Below are positions 46,623 to 59,239 of a stretch of DNA of 64,000 bases, one piece after another. How positions within the stretch are numbered: position 1 is the stretch's first letter; each line of letters begins with the position of its first letter. Below the pieces are notes generated by a model. It was not told the DNA's origin and made no database searches. It saw only the letters and a program-made list of their open reading frames with translations. Origin of the DNA: Acanthosoma haemorrhoidale (lineage: Eukaryota; Arthropoda; Insecta; Hemiptera; Acanthosomatidae). Position numbers and translations under genes: made by a program. Where the stretch lies: contig OV884009.1 in NCBI GenBank assembly GCA_930367205.1, positions 122,148,639 to 122,212,638 of the forward strand, read 5' to 3'.

Positions 46623-46832
46623 ATGGAGAATTTAGGCACAGGAACCATAAATTACTTAAACCAAGAAATAGAAAGACTTAATCGTGAGTTAGACCAAGCA
46701 AGTAGTGAAAAAGTTCAGTCAGCTCAATATGGATTGGTGTTATTGGAAGAAAAGGAAAATTTACAGCAGAGATGTGAAGAGCTTGAAACTTTGTATGAAA
46801 ATACCAAAAATGAACTTGACATTACTCAGGAG
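46623..46832 (+). CDS. BicD: Bicaudal-D homologue, coding exon 1
   Basis: First coding exon, 70 codons, ATG at 46623, with an in-frame stop 11 codons upstream and donor GTACGT after GAG. Bicaudal-D proteins are long coiled-coil adaptors that link cytoplasmic dynein-dynactin to cargo such as Rab6 vesicles and mRNPs. The exon encodes the start of coiled coil 1: EIERLNRELDQASSEKVQSA, then QYGLVLLEEKENL. It includes the SAQYG box (residues 33-37), equivalent to the CC1 box that contacts the dynein light intermediate chain. Heptad spacing is maintained throughout. The window holds five exons, 814 coding bases (271 codons plus one base); the cargo-binding C-terminal part must lie to the right. Confidence 0.95.
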
Positions 46833-47533
46833 GTACGTTTGTATGTAGTGAATGTTATATTTATTCAATTTACCTTAAAATAGTGAGTGGGATTAACAGA
46901 TCTAAACCATTATGACAGCCTGACATTATTTCCTTTCCTATTGTATATTTACTGTGAATATAACTACAAGTGGGTATATTGGTTAGGATATGTGCTTAGG
47001 TTTATAAAACTTTCTAGGAAAATTAATTTAATAACAATTTAACATTGTTCTTTCATCAACTTACAAATACATGCACTTTTATTTAATTTTGCACTGCATT
47101 AGTTTTGCTAACATCTTGCATTAGGCATATTGTCATGATTTTACCATATGTCTTTCGAGTCTGCTCTATTAGCCTTTCTGTAAAACGTTTCTGTATTGTT
47201 TTATTTCATAGATATTAAGGAATTTGACTGTTGCAGTAATTAAAGTTTTTATCCATTTCCTATATTGCGAGTATGTTATATCTCTTAAGCGCACTGTAGT
47301 TAGTATCCATTTGCTTATATTTGATTGGTAAGCTCCATCAGATAAGTATTTATTATTTTTAATTCACTATTATTATTTGGTATTAATTCTGGATAACTTT
47401 TTCCTCGATTATTGTAAGTGTTAAATTATTTATGAAATCATTAAGTTCATAACAGAAAACCAGTATATTTGAATTTAACAGTTAATTTTTTATTTCATGT
47501 TTTAGTATATAAGATATATCTGTTTTTTTTTAG
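46833..47533 (+). other. BicD intron 1
   Basis: 701 bp, GTACGT...TTTTTTTTTAG, phase 0. No repeat or gene recognised inside. Confidence 0.9.
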
Positions 47534-47674
47534 GCTCTGGCTAAGTTCCAGACAACTCATAAAGTCACAAAGGAATCTGGAATCGAACAAGAAGAATCCC
47601 TACTCAATGAATCAGCTGCTATGGAAACATCCCTCAATTCTACTATTCTGGATTTAGAAAATGATTTAAAGCAG
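47534..47674 (+). CDS. BicD: Bicaudal-D homologue, coding exon 2
   Basis: 141 bases, 47 codons, phase 0 at both ends, acceptor TTTTTAG, donor CAG/GTAATT. Reads ALAKFQTTHKVTKESGIEQE, then ESLLNESAA, the most recognisable segment of invertebrate Bicaudal-D (the KFQTTHKVT and EQEESLLNESAA blocks). It continues coiled coil 1 (LENDLKQ). Confidence 0.95.
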
Positions 47675-50600
47675 GTAATTTATGTTGAAATGGGTAATGT
47701 TTAAGGGACAGGTCTTCTTCATTCAGAAATTATGGTACTGTTTAATCATGGGATTTTCTTGGAATGTAATTATGTTTAATTAGAGTTGTATATAGTTGAC
47801 AGCTGTAGAAGTCGAACGTTGATGTAGTCTGTATACGGTTGACAGCTGTAGAAGTCGAGTGCTGATGATACTCTGTGAAGGTTTAACAGGTGCAGAAGTA
47901 GAGCACTGGAGTGGTCTATGAATGGGGTATACAGCTGATGAAGTCAGGTGCTAAACTCCTATGTTGACTGCTACAAAAGCCGCGTACTGACATGAGCCAT
48001 GCATGGTTCACTGCTAGAGAAGTTTGTCAGGAACGGGCCAGCTGTATATAGTTGGCTTCTATACCCGTTCACTCCTCCTTTTTTCCCGCGTTTTGACTGA
48101 TCCAGCGCATTTATGATAAATATTTTTAGGCAGTTTCTTGGAATGTAATAAAGTTATTATGAAAACTGTACATTGCACATTACATTTTTACATGTAAAAA
48201 CAAAATTTGAATATTTTAAATACCACAACGTAAACAAACCATCCAAAAATTTGTAAATTAAAAAAAAAACTTTCCTATTAATTTCTATATAAGACACACC
48301 CCTTTAATCGTTAATCAGAAGTTCTGCAACCTCTTTTGGCTTATTCTATGCAAATTTTTACTTAATTACCCTTGTGTTTTAACATTTTTTTTTTTTTTTA
48401 CATTAGGTCAACTGTCTACTCAGGTTGTAATATTTTAAACTTTTATCAGTATTATACCTACAAGTGAACACAAGTTCAAGAAGACACCTGACAAGTGCCT
48501 TCTTAATTTTACAATTAAGACGATAGATAATACTCACCATTGGACTGCTGCATCTTCCTCATTCATTCTTGACTATTCGTATTTTAAATACACTTTATAA
48601 AACAAAAATCATTTGTTCGTTTTAAATCTTGATTTTTATTTTGTGTTACTTATAGGTAATTTGATGAACTAGAAAATATGTTTGTTCGTGTAATGTAATA
48701 GCTATAAAAGCACCCTGTATAATTTTGTATTACTTGAATTGCTGTGCGGCAAACTGCCAAATCTGACTCTAAGTGAGGTATGAATGTGCTAAATTATTAC
48801 AGGATGTTTCACAAAAAAATCTGTTTACAGATTTCCTTACAGATATATGAGTCACAACCAAATTCATCGAACATTTTATTTTATTTCTGTTTGGGGCAGA
48901 CATAAACTAATGAGAGAGTGGCTGGAATATTTTGGACAGAATGTGTGCTGTTTGACCCTAGGTAATTTGTAAGGAAGATTTGTCATTAGGAGGATTTATA
49001 TCAATAAATCTCCTTCTAGTCACCATACATTTTCTTCAGAATCTTTGATTTGTTGAGACAACTGCTCTTCAGGGAGGGTGGGATCAAGGATGGAGCATGC
49101 TTATCCAGGATGAATAAGAGGTTTGAAGTGAAAAAATCATTCATAGAATTAATAATCTGAGAACTTCATCCCAATTGACAGGACCTGGAACATTCTAATC
49201 CAGATGCTTTGGTCAGTTTTTCTTTCAGTTAATGAACTTAATTTGCTCTGTTATCTGTCTAGATGTTTATCTGTAATTCAAGAATGGTATCTTACTTTCA
49301 TGACATTCATTGTTGAAAAAAATGATTCACACAAGTATGTGGAGCTGAAAAACTATTTTATATTGTATGATGGTTTTTTTTTTTCATTAATGGAAATTTG
49401 TTTCTGCCAATTATACTCCAGAAGTTCTCATTTGAATTTTAGGACCAAGCTGTTCTAAAAATACAAAATTTCTGGCTCTAGTTCTTCTGTCTTTACTTGT
49501 GCAAAGCATGTACTCTATGCCATTATTTATACTATATTATTTATGCCACTATAACTCCATGGAGTTATATCGGTTATATTTACTTGGCAAGTAAGGATAA
49601 TTAAAAAAGGTGACCATTGGCTTAATGATATTAAAGTGCAGAATAACCGTTATAACATGTTAATAAAATCAGCCCCTTATCTAATAACCGACGTGTGTTT
49701 CTCCGACTTTAAAGCTTTCTTCTGTCACTAATCAGTAAATGAGTAAAATCCTACTCATGTTCTGAGTTTTCCCAAACAATTTATAATACATTAAGATGAT
49801 AAGGTTAAAATAAATTCAAAAATATTCCAAAAAATAAAGTTTTGGGAGCGTACAACACACCTCAGTTTTTTTTTTTGTTGATATGATAATTGTTAGCAAC
49901 TAAGAAGCTTTAACCAAAAAGATTAAGATTTTTGGGTAGTAAATTCTGAGTAGTTTTCTTGCAATCATTCAGTTATTATTTAAGTAACTCATGAGAAGTT
50001 GTGTATGTATCTCTTGACATTGTTCCTTTACTACTTTTTATGTCCTTCATTTATTTTGTAAATATTTTCAAAAAATATTCAATTAGCGGGAAAAAAATGT
50101 TGATCTTGGGGGAAAAAAAGCTAATCCTTGGATCTACTAGTTAAAAATATTCTACAGGCAAGGTCAAAAGTAAAAATCTTGTAGCAGGCAAAAAAGTGAG
50201 TGTTAGCAATTCCTAATTAGGACTCTTGTCTTTTATAGCAATTTCTAGATGTTACTCTCATCACAATGACCCTTTTGAATGGATGTATTTGTTGAGATTC
50301 AGCTTAAGTAGATTAGAGAAAGATGTTAGATTTTCTTGAAATTTATTTATCTCTGCCCAACCAAACCTGCAGTTGTACCATTCTCAGTGGCTGAGTTAGA
50401 GAGTGGAGTATGTTGGATAAATTTGCAATTAATCAACAGTACCATCATTCTGAGCTGTTACTAACTTGACTCGTCATATTAGCATCCATGTGTGGCTTCT
50501 TGTATAGTTCTTTGCCTGGTTAGTTTGTAATAATAAATAAGGTAATAATATATAATAATAAAAATAGATTGGTAGGCAACCGATAAAAAAAGTAAAGCAA

Positions 50601-51586
50601 GTACATCTGATGGTATATAAGGTTAAATCATTGAGAAAGTAAATATAGTATAAGTAACACATGACATTCACAGCTTATGGCTTAATCTTGGTATGTCACT
50701 TCTGTAATTACACTGCTGCTTAAAAAAAGAAAAGAAAATATTTTATCTTATCGATAATACATGGAGCAGTGCGAAGTCTTTGAGCTGTTGAACAACAATT
50801 ACAGAGTTTGTATCATCATAAATCAGTGATCCAGAGGTCCTGCCAGATTTGGCATAATCCTTGCCTCCCAATACATAGACTAATCTCGGATCTTGGAAGG
50901 CCATTCAGATTTTTATTTCGGGCTAGCCTAATTCTTGTGCCACACATTGTTTACTCCTCCCATCACCAATTATTGCTGAAGCTTAGGCTGCTTGTTGGAC
51001 AGTAATAACCATGTTTAGTTACCAGAGATCTTTTTTTATAGAAATATAAATCACACAAATGCGGATACATTTGTTTTTCATTAAGTAGAGGCTCTTGTTT
51101 GTGTTTACACAATGCCATCACAGAGGGTTAACGACTTATAAGAAAATAAGAACCCTTATAAAGTTATAATATTTTCCTGGTATATTTATTTAACTATAAA
51201 TAATTAAGTCAACTTAACGAAATGAAACTTAATGAAATGTTAAAAGTGCGGCACTTTTTTGGAGGAACCGTGTAGTTACTATATCTTGGGTACCTGTTGA
51301 TAATTTGCCAGCCTAGTAATAGCTAAATTGACACACTGATTTCATGTTTACAAAACCATTGTTACAATAATATGGACTAATGAAAGTACAATTTTTATTT
51401 TAAATACTTATCTTTAACAAAACAAAAAATAATGACCACTGACTGATCATATGGTCAGCTAGTGTGATACAAGCATCTATTTCTTTTTCCATCTCTGGGG
51501 ACTCTCGCCTCTTTATATTTTGTATTTTTTTTCTCCAAAAATATGAAGTTTTTCTTATTCATTTTTTTTTAATTTATTATTTTCAG
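47675..51586 (+). other. BicD intron 2
   Basis: 3912 bp. Contains a degenerate tandem repeat at 47785-48030. Otherwise AT-rich; no gene inside was recognised. Confidence 0.85.
47785..48030. repeat. Degenerate ~44-bp tandem repeat in BicD intron 2
   Basis: GTTGACAGCTGTAGAAGTCG recurs at 47795 and 47839, followed by three or four more diverged units with GCAGAAGTAGAGCACTG, AGCTGATGAAGTCAGG and ACTGCTACAAAAGC. Period 42-46 bases. Confidence 0.75.
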
Positions 51587-51811
51587 ATGAGGCAAGAATT
51601 AGATCGGGCAGTGGAGGAGAGAGATAGAATATTACAGGAATATAATGAATTGAATAAATTTAAAATTGAAATAGAACGTGAAAGAAAGCAGATTAGAAGT
51701 GAATTAAAGGAAATAAAAACCAGAGAAACACGTCTTCTATTGGATTATTCTGAGTTAGAGGAGGAGAATATTACTCTTCAAAAGCAAGTTTCAGGGCTGA
51801 AATCCTCTCAA
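51587..51811 (+). CDS. BicD: Bicaudal-D homologue, coding exon 3
   Basis: 225 bases, 75 codons, phase 0, acceptor TTTTCAG, donor CAA/GTAAAT. Begins MRQELDRAVEERDRILQEYN and carries TRETRLLLDYSELEEENITL, then QKQVSGLKSSQ, the highly conserved YSELEEEN-LQKQVS block of the family. Pure coiled coil, Glu/Arg/Leu-rich. Confidence 0.95.
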
Positions 51812-54703
51812 GTAAATATCCAAATTTATCTATCTAATTATGTTTTCTGCCTGAATTCCAATACGACAAGCTTTTTACATTTTTTTTTTATGAAATATGA
51901 ATACAAAAATGTAGATTCTAATCGTTCAGTGATCAAGTTTAATTGTCTGAACAGAAAGTACTTCTTTTTTTTTGCATATTAATATTTGAATATTGCATTC
52001 AGTATTTTTGTGGAGGCCAGGTTCTAGGAAGACACTGTGAATATCAATCTACCAACTTGCAACAGAGTAATAAAAAAAGGCAGTTTTTTATTTAATAGCT
52101 GTGTTTAACTGTTATTCCTAACAATTGTAATTAGAATAAGTAACAATTATACATTTTTAACAAACCTAATCAATGGACTATGGATTGGTATGTTATCATA
52201 GATAACAAACAGCTATATACTCACAGGAGCTAAATCTTTTAATACATCACTTTTACATATTCTGTTATGGTAGTTGCTGAGAGAATTGGTTCATGGCAAA
52301 GACATTATATTTAAATATTGTTATGTCTATATCCAATTTGATTATTATTAATTTACTTGAGGGTTTAAGGTTCTGCTAATAGCAAAAAGGGAAAACTCTG
52401 GCAAAAGGAGAATTTTTTAATTACAAAATTTATTCAAATTTTTTTTTACATACACGTTCATAACAAATTAACCATGGTTATTTATAATTTATTATCTTAC
52501 CCATTACTGCTCGCGACTGGCCAGTTTACTAACATTTTCGTCCTCCAATTACTTCCTTTATTTGATACACCACGCAGTCAGTTCCATCCACTGCTATTTC
52601 TGCAATCCTTTTGTTCTGATAAAATCCTCTTCCATCAATTGTTCCTACCTTTGGTTCTATCACCATCAAATAATATTTCTTCATGTTTTACAATGTTCCT
52701 TTCTTCTCTCAACATTATGTATCCTGCGATCCTAACGAACAACCGCTCCCACCATCTTCCTTTTCCTGCCTCTCCTTTTATCGCCTTCCTGATCCACGGG
52801 TCGCTTAACGCCCTTTAATTTCCAGTAAATTTCAAATTCAAATATCACAACAATATTAATAGGAAAATAAATAACAATATAAGTTTAAAAAATCCTGAAA
52901 AAAATATGGAAGTTGCATTATAAAATGTTGTGTTCAGCTAATATCATTAAGTGCTTTTAATCAATACCAACCTTAAAAAAAAAAAAAAAAAAAAAATCAA
53001 AAGTCTGCTGGTCCAGGATGGGCAGGTGTGTTTTATTTTTGGATCAGGTAACACCATTGTTACACATTAAAAATTAAAAAAAAACAGGAACTAATTATTG
53101 CTAGTGGGGATTACATTGCTTCTATATATGTTTTAAATTTTAAATTGAATAATTTCTTATTATGATTAGAAATGCGATTAGATTGCATAATGACTTTGCT
53201 AGATCATTTATATCACTTGTTTCCTATACTAAGACAAGCAGTATGAGGGGGAGGTTGACGAATTGATTGTTGAATTGGCCAACCTGATTTCGATGCTTGA
53301 GGGCTCATTATTGAAGTTAAAAAAAAACACTGATTGGAAAATTCTTCAAGTTTTGTATCCCCCACCCCCTCTGGGATATAATCACTCTTTATGTTGTGGA
53401 CGGACAGCAGCAATCCCTTGAGTATAAAAGGTGTAGGGACAAAAGAAATGATCAAAGGTAAAAAATAAGGTTAATGGACAAAAAAAAAATAAATAAAAAA
53501 AGAACAAGAAGTTGTTAGAAGTTTGAGCTATCTTTTAAACATCCATCATAATTATATCATTAACATAAAACTATATGAAAAAAATCCAATTTTAAAATTA
53601 AATATTAAAGTTTTTGTTGTTATTGATAAGTTATTTTGAAATAACTAATGGGTTGAAACAGGACCCGACACTTAGAATGAAAGGCCAGAGAGACCTGCTA
53701 CTCTTGGGTAGGCATCTCACCCTTCATTGTGGTCATGACTTAAATGAATGATACATGCACAATAAAGACCAGTTATTGGGTTGAGGTAACTATATTTGAT
53801 AGATTTTTGCATATGAGATTGTCTGTCGGGTGGATTAAAGAGAGTTCAAAATTATTTATCGTGGCTCATGTGTACTGATGTGATACATTGTAAAATCTGA
53901 ATATATAACGTAATGTGTAATATATTTAAATGTTAAGGTTCAGCATCAGATCCTTCGGGCAAAAAGGTCCGATCCGTCAGGGCTTCTTGCTCTGGTGGGG
54001 GTGTTACGTCTTCCTAGGGGGGCAATGTGTTGGAGTGGGGGGTATCTGATATGGGCCCACAAATCTCAATAACAATACAAATTATTCTGTAGCTTATTCG
54101 AACATAATGCATATATATATATAATGAATGAGATGAAAAAGATGAAGAGTTAGTACCAATGCACCCCTCTCCTCCTTCTGGACCTTAGCCCCATAATTGG
54201 GCTTCTCTTTTATTGAAAGGTGGATACTGGCTAAAATTGACAAATCTCTCTGACAGCACCAAATTTAATCATAATAAGCTGTTCATTACAAAACCCTCTT
54301 CAATAAATCCAGCATGGTTTATTTACCATATTAGACAATGTATCAGCTACCTATCAAGAATCTTGACTGGTCATTCTAAACTGAATCATTACCAAGTAGA
54401 GTAACAGATAATGCTCGCTGCTGCCCTAAATATGATGAGGAATGAGAGATCTCCCTCTATTATTAAGAGCAATGGGAGGGAATGGATGAAACAGAGATTA
54501 ATCTCGAGTGTCGAAGCTGGCAAAAAATACCTTTGGTCTAGTGGCCTGGTGCCCTTCAGCAGACTTCCCATCAATTTTGTGTTCTATTCTGTATCTTAGG
54601 TATAGAGAGAGCTATTGACTAAAGATTTTCCATTGTTTATTTGCATCGTATAAAAATATTCAAAAACTTTTATTTTAATGTTTTAACAATATATCTTTTA
54701 CAG
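51812..54703 (+). other. BicD intron 3
   Basis: 2892 bp. Contains A-runs (near 52978-52997) and a TA run near 54113. No gene recognised. A Leu-rich open frame at 52474-52818 matches no family. Confidence 0.85.
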
Positions 54704-54841
54704 GTAGAATTTGAAGGTGCTAAACATGAAATTAGTAGGCTACAGGAAGAAGTTGAAGTATTTCAACAGCAAGTTGATGAACTCACAAAATTGAAAAAAA
54801 TTGCAGAAAAGCAAATGGAGGAAGCTTTAGAATCTTTACAG
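54704..54841 (+). CDS. BicD: Bicaudal-D homologue, coding exon 4
   Basis: 138 bases, 46 codons, phase 0, acceptor TTTTACAG, donor CAG/GTACTG. Reads VEFEGAKHEISRLQEEVEVF, then QQQVDELTKLKKIAEKQMEE and ALESLQ, matching the VEFEGxKHEI and KxIxEKQxEEALExL blocks conserved from flies to vertebrates. Confidence 0.95.
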
Positions 54842-55599
54842 GTACTGATTTATTTATAGTTTTATAGCTATTAAATTAAGTTGCTGCCATTAGTCAGACC
54901 GAATTTATTGATTAATTAGTTAGTGGTATAAATATGAATAGTAATATTTATGATTGTAAAATAGCAATCTTATCATACTACTGCTACACATCTCGGGACT
55001 ACATTTTTGTATGGAAAGTGTTGCTATTATTACTACTTTTATATTAATAAATCTAGTCAGACCCTCTATATATAGTGATGTCAAAGATGATAATAAAAAA
55101 CAGGAAAAAACACTAGATGCATGGACAATAAATTATCGAAAGTGATACGGGAGAAAAGGAAGTTATCAGGATAAATCTGAGAAAGTCAGTGTAGACAGTG
55201 ATCAGAGATTTTTTTTTTAATTTAGACATGTTTCTCATGCATTATGAATATCATAATGTGTGGTGAGAAGCCACTCTATCTGGGGATTTAGTTCTAGTAA
55301 GGTTTTAGCAGTTGTTTCTGCTCATTGGTGGGATATATTAATTCACTTAAATGCCTTGTAACAGTTTTTATAGAACTTGAGCTCAACCATATTCTAATTT
55401 GGTAAGTGCTCAGGCAGATGTCACCATAGTTGCAGTTTATACCTTCAAATCCTATGGAAACCATAAGTAATAATAAGCGCACATAACTCTTATATGCTCA
55501 TATTTATTCAATATGAAAGTAATCATTTTCTGAGTGCACCAAACATAGAACGATCAGACACTTCCTCCGTTCCTATTCCATTTAGGTAGACTGGTCACT

Positions 55600-56300
55600 A
55601 ATCATATTTATCTATTTTCTCCAGGACCTTAACTTGAGAACCTTCAGGAAGTAAGGCTGCTTGGTCTTAATTCCTTCGCTACTGAATAATCCTCCTTTCC
55701 TTGTTTAGTATGGAAGGTGACTTCGGCAATTCACCATGGTTTGGGCTGATAACTCAGTGTGATACTAGCTTGGAAGATTTCTGTTAAGAGCTTTGCCAAT
55801 AGGTCTACCAACATGTTCGGGATAATGCTGTCTTTACCTGGTAGTGTGGACATTAAGCTCTCCTCTTGTCTGGGACCACCTGTTGAGTTACTGCTCTCCT
55901 AGCTAGCTAGGAACTAGCCTCTTCCCAGGTTTCTACTGTAATGGTGAAGTTCGGGCTAGAGCATCCATGTTTAATCTCGCTTTTAGAAAAATATGCTTCT
56001 ATTAGATAGTCTATGGTTTTCCCTGTGTCTCCTGTCCAGACACCATTTGATTTCATGAGTGTGTCTATATTATATTTACTGGTTTGGCAATGGTTTAAAG
56101 TTAATGATGACCTTGATCAGCCTTTTTTATTTTCCCATAATAGATCTTCCAGCTTTCCCTCTTACTTTATCAACTTCATCCTTGAATGCCTTCAGTGTGG
56201 TCTTGTGGTCCCAGTCCACCTGGAAGTTTGTTCGGTAAGCTTTATTGCAGGCATGGCAAGATAACGTCTAAGTACGGCGATGTGTAAATTAAACTGTCTT
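55600..56300 (-). pseudogene. LINE ORF2 relic in BicD intron 4
   Basis: Minus strand: 56060-55930 reads TGDTGKTIDYLIEAYFSKSE, part of the linker between endonuclease and RT. 55760-55660 reads KPW*IAEVTFHTK, then QGKEDYSVAKELRPSSLTS, a clear match to the RT block W-x-x-x-x-V-x-F-I-P-K-x-G-K-x-D-Y-x-x-A-K-x-x-R-P-I-S-L-T-S of I/R1/Jockey-type LINEs. Stops and frame changes make it inactive. Different family from the LINE at 2376-4261. Confidence 0.75.
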
Positions 56301-56395
56301 TACCGGGGGAGGTCTTGTTTACCCAGCCACTGCTCTGTGGGTGTCAGAAAGATATGTGAGAATAAACCTATGGTCTTTGACCTTTGCTAGTGGCC

Positions 56396-57121
56396 GGCCT
56401 ATAAGAAATTTCCATAAGAAATAAGAAGGTGTGCCCCGACAGTACACTATGTTCAGGAGAAGAGGTACAGGCTAGGTTTTATATGTAGTTTACATGGTCT
56501 TGGAATGACCTCAAGTTCACACCACGGGATCCCAAAGACGAGTGTGAACCAGAACGAGGCGGACTGGACCGCTAGAGGTGATGCTACTAGGTACATTTTG
56601 TAAGGCCCCAGAGATCGTTGTCTAGATGGAAGGGATCCCTTCCAACTATATGCTAGTTTTAGCTAGATAAAGCCAGATATAAAGCCACTAGGAAGGTGTG
56701 GGGTCTGAAAACGCTAACGCAGGACTAAGCTAAGACTAAAGCTAGCAAGGATAGAAAAGAGAGGTGCAGAGGTAATTAAACAAGAAAGCCATGGTTCTAG
56801 CAGAGTAACAAGCACCAGTGCAGGAGCAGTGTTAACTTCAAGAGTCTGATTCTGACTGTCTGAAAAAGCTCAGAATTTCTGCCTTATATAGATAGGCAGG
56901 TCATTCCTGTCTTCAGCGAATGAGAGAGCTTTTTATTTCATCCAATCATGGGGCTACTAGGCCCGCGCCTCTAGAGAGCTCTTTCCATGTAGGTATAGTG
57001 AACTAGTCCCTTCTCTCTATACCTACGCCGAAGATTTATTGATAAACTATGAAAAGGAAGGTTTTCTGGTCCGAAAAGAGAGTAACTTCTATTTATTTGT
57101 GGTGAAAAAGTTGCCGCAACA
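56396..57121 (-). repeat. Unclassified LTR-like interspersed repeat, copy 3
   Basis: Reverse complement of the repeat at 5051-5945: opens TGTTGCGGCAAC (57121 down), TATA box CTATATAAGGC near 56885, CACTGGTGC with AACCATGG near 56800, GGTTCACACTCGTCTTTGGG near 56545, ends near TGTCGGGGCACACC at 56438-56430. It shares with copies 1 and 2 both the segment deleted in copy 1 and the segment upstream of the TATA box, so it is a full-length copy. Confidence 0.65.
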
Positions 57122-57535
57122 CCACCTTCTATCCTTTTTCTGCTGGGATGAGGGGACACAAAGTCTCAAAGGTATTAACCTTTAGTTCTGTTAAGTAGCT
57201 TTCTTCATATTTAAGAGCTTCCGGGCAGTTCATTTCTCCCAGTACAGAGAGAGTGTGAGGGGGCCTAGTTTTGGTTCTGCAGGGATTCCAATCTGTCCTC
57301 CGCCCATTATCTCATTCCCCTTCACTGTTTTAGCCCACACAACACAAATTAACTGAAACAATGCATAAACACTTGCTCTTTAAACCTTTATGAAAGCAAT
57401 TTTGTTTACATATCAGCATTGATTCCAAATAAACAACATTTATAATATATGTCCTTAACAATAGACTAGCCTATTTGTTACATTTAAATATTTTTTGGGT
57501 ATGTGTATTTCTTCTAATAATTATTGCAATTTCAG

Positions 57536-57635
57536 GCTGAAAGAGAGGCTAAATATGCCATGAAAAAGGAATTAGACCATCGTATTAATAGTGAATCTAT
57601 GTACAGTTTGAGCAATCTGGCTTTCAACATTAGAG
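57536..57635 (+). CDS. BicD: Bicaudal-D homologue, coding exon 5
   Basis: 100 bases, 33 codons plus one base (phase 1 at the donor G/GTAAGT), acceptor TTTCAG. Reads AEREAKYAMKKELDHRINSE, then SMYSLSNLAFNIR, matching the EREAKYALKKELD and S-M-Y-x-x-S-N-L-A blocks at the end of coiled coil 1. I found no later BicD exon up to 64000. Confidence 0.93.
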
Positions 57636-58862
57636 GTAAGTTATTGTGATTCTTTCTGCAAACACATGCATAATATTGTGTGTTAAATGCATACACACAC
57701 GAGTGTATTTTATATAAAATAGTTAATCCTCATTATAAGTGGGGATTGGGTCCTTGATGCATCCATGGATATCAATTTTAAGTTCATATGTATGTATGTA
57801 ACTTTGTTAACCAGATTGTATATGACCCAAAAAAAGAGGTAATTTTACCTAGGTAAAATATCTATTTTAGCAGGAGGTCTTACGACTTTTAGACAAAATC
57901 ATAATGTAGTTATAGTGTGAAACTTCGATGTCATTGTGGGTACTAATATGAATCAAAATTAAAGAATTACAAGAAGATTCATTGAACACAAAAATAACAT
58001 TAACACTAAAAGATTGCTTTAGTTTTATTTAGCTAACCAATAAAACCGTAAGCCGTGCTGCATGCCAAGTTCCCAGATAAAACTATATATCAATCACTAG
58101 GTAGGCAACTACTACTGCAATAAAAGATTGATCATTGATTATATTCTTGTTATACAACAAGACCTGCCTAGGGTCAGAAAATCTGTGAAATTATTATAGA
58201 TTATTGTTTCCTGGATTGGGACCACTATGAATTGCCTACTTAGTGTACAAACCCTTATGTCAGGAAGCCAAACTGATATGGCTGGTACACTCTCTATCAA
58301 TATTATAAATGTTAATTTCTTATACTTTACATGCTTGGATGGAATACCTGGGTATCAAATAGTAATTCATAATTGTAAGGTAAGGAAGTAATTAATTGAT
58401 CAGCCTCAAAAATGAATTTTATTTGAAAAAGTGAATAGCAATATAACTAATGGATGTTATACAATAATATATTCCAGTAATGGTGTTAATGATTGATTCT
58501 ATGAACTCATGTAAGTTCGCTGCATACTAGCACGACAGAAAGAGTGTGTGTGAGAGGTAGAAACTGGGTGAGACTGACGGTGCTGCCAGTCGGTGTCTCA
58601 AATATGTGCAGGAGGAAGCCATTTTCTGGGATGTGCTTGCTTTGGTTAACATGAGTCATTTTGTAATTTTTTTATGGCATCGAAGGGTCGGTGTCGCTGT
58701 TTGGAATAATTTAATGCATACTTTTCTGCTACCGCATCCAGGTTCGTGACTAGCTAGAGCTAGAGCTTTTTTGAAATTTCCATGAAATATAGAATTAACA
58801 GTAAGTTGGCTTCTTTATTTATTCCTTTTGCTTTATCTGAAGCCAACCTTTGTTTTGTTTAA

Positions 58863-58874
58863 CACGTTGCCGCA
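58863..58874 (+). repeat. Left TIR of the piggyBac-type element
   Basis: CACGTTGCCGCA, preceded by TTAA. Confidence 0.9.
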
Positions 58875-59239
58875 CACTTTTAATTTGACGATCGTGCTCA
58901 GAAACACAATTTTTTTTTCAATTGTTTATGACTGCCAGATGAAATTGAGCGTAAGTTGTATGTTTGGAAGTGAAAATTATCACATTTGGCCACAGTTTTT
59001 CCAAAAAAACTGTCTGCTATAACCGTCATTTGCTCATCATGTCATTTTTTCTCTTCCCGGAGCAAATGACGGCTATGACCGTCGTGACGACTACACGGCA
59101 TTTGCTTTACTAATTCAAAATGATTCCTATGAATAAAATAGAGTAAATAGGTGTAAACTTAACACAAGAAAATCAGTTTGAAACAAAATTGTCATTTGTA
59201 ATTTATTTTGCTTATAAAATAGTAAAAATGAAATAAAAA

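Larger units (their letters stand above)
54842..57535 (+). other. BicD intron 4
   Basis: 2694 bp, phase 0. It holds a LINE relic (55600-56300) and a copy of the LTR-like repeat (56396-57121), both opposite to the gene. Confidence 0.85.

Noticed and set aside
52474..52818. 114-codon Leu/Phe-rich open frame in BicD intron 3
   Set aside because: No recognisable domain, biased composition and no splice sites tying it to BicD; the opposite strand looked slightly more protein-like but has stops.
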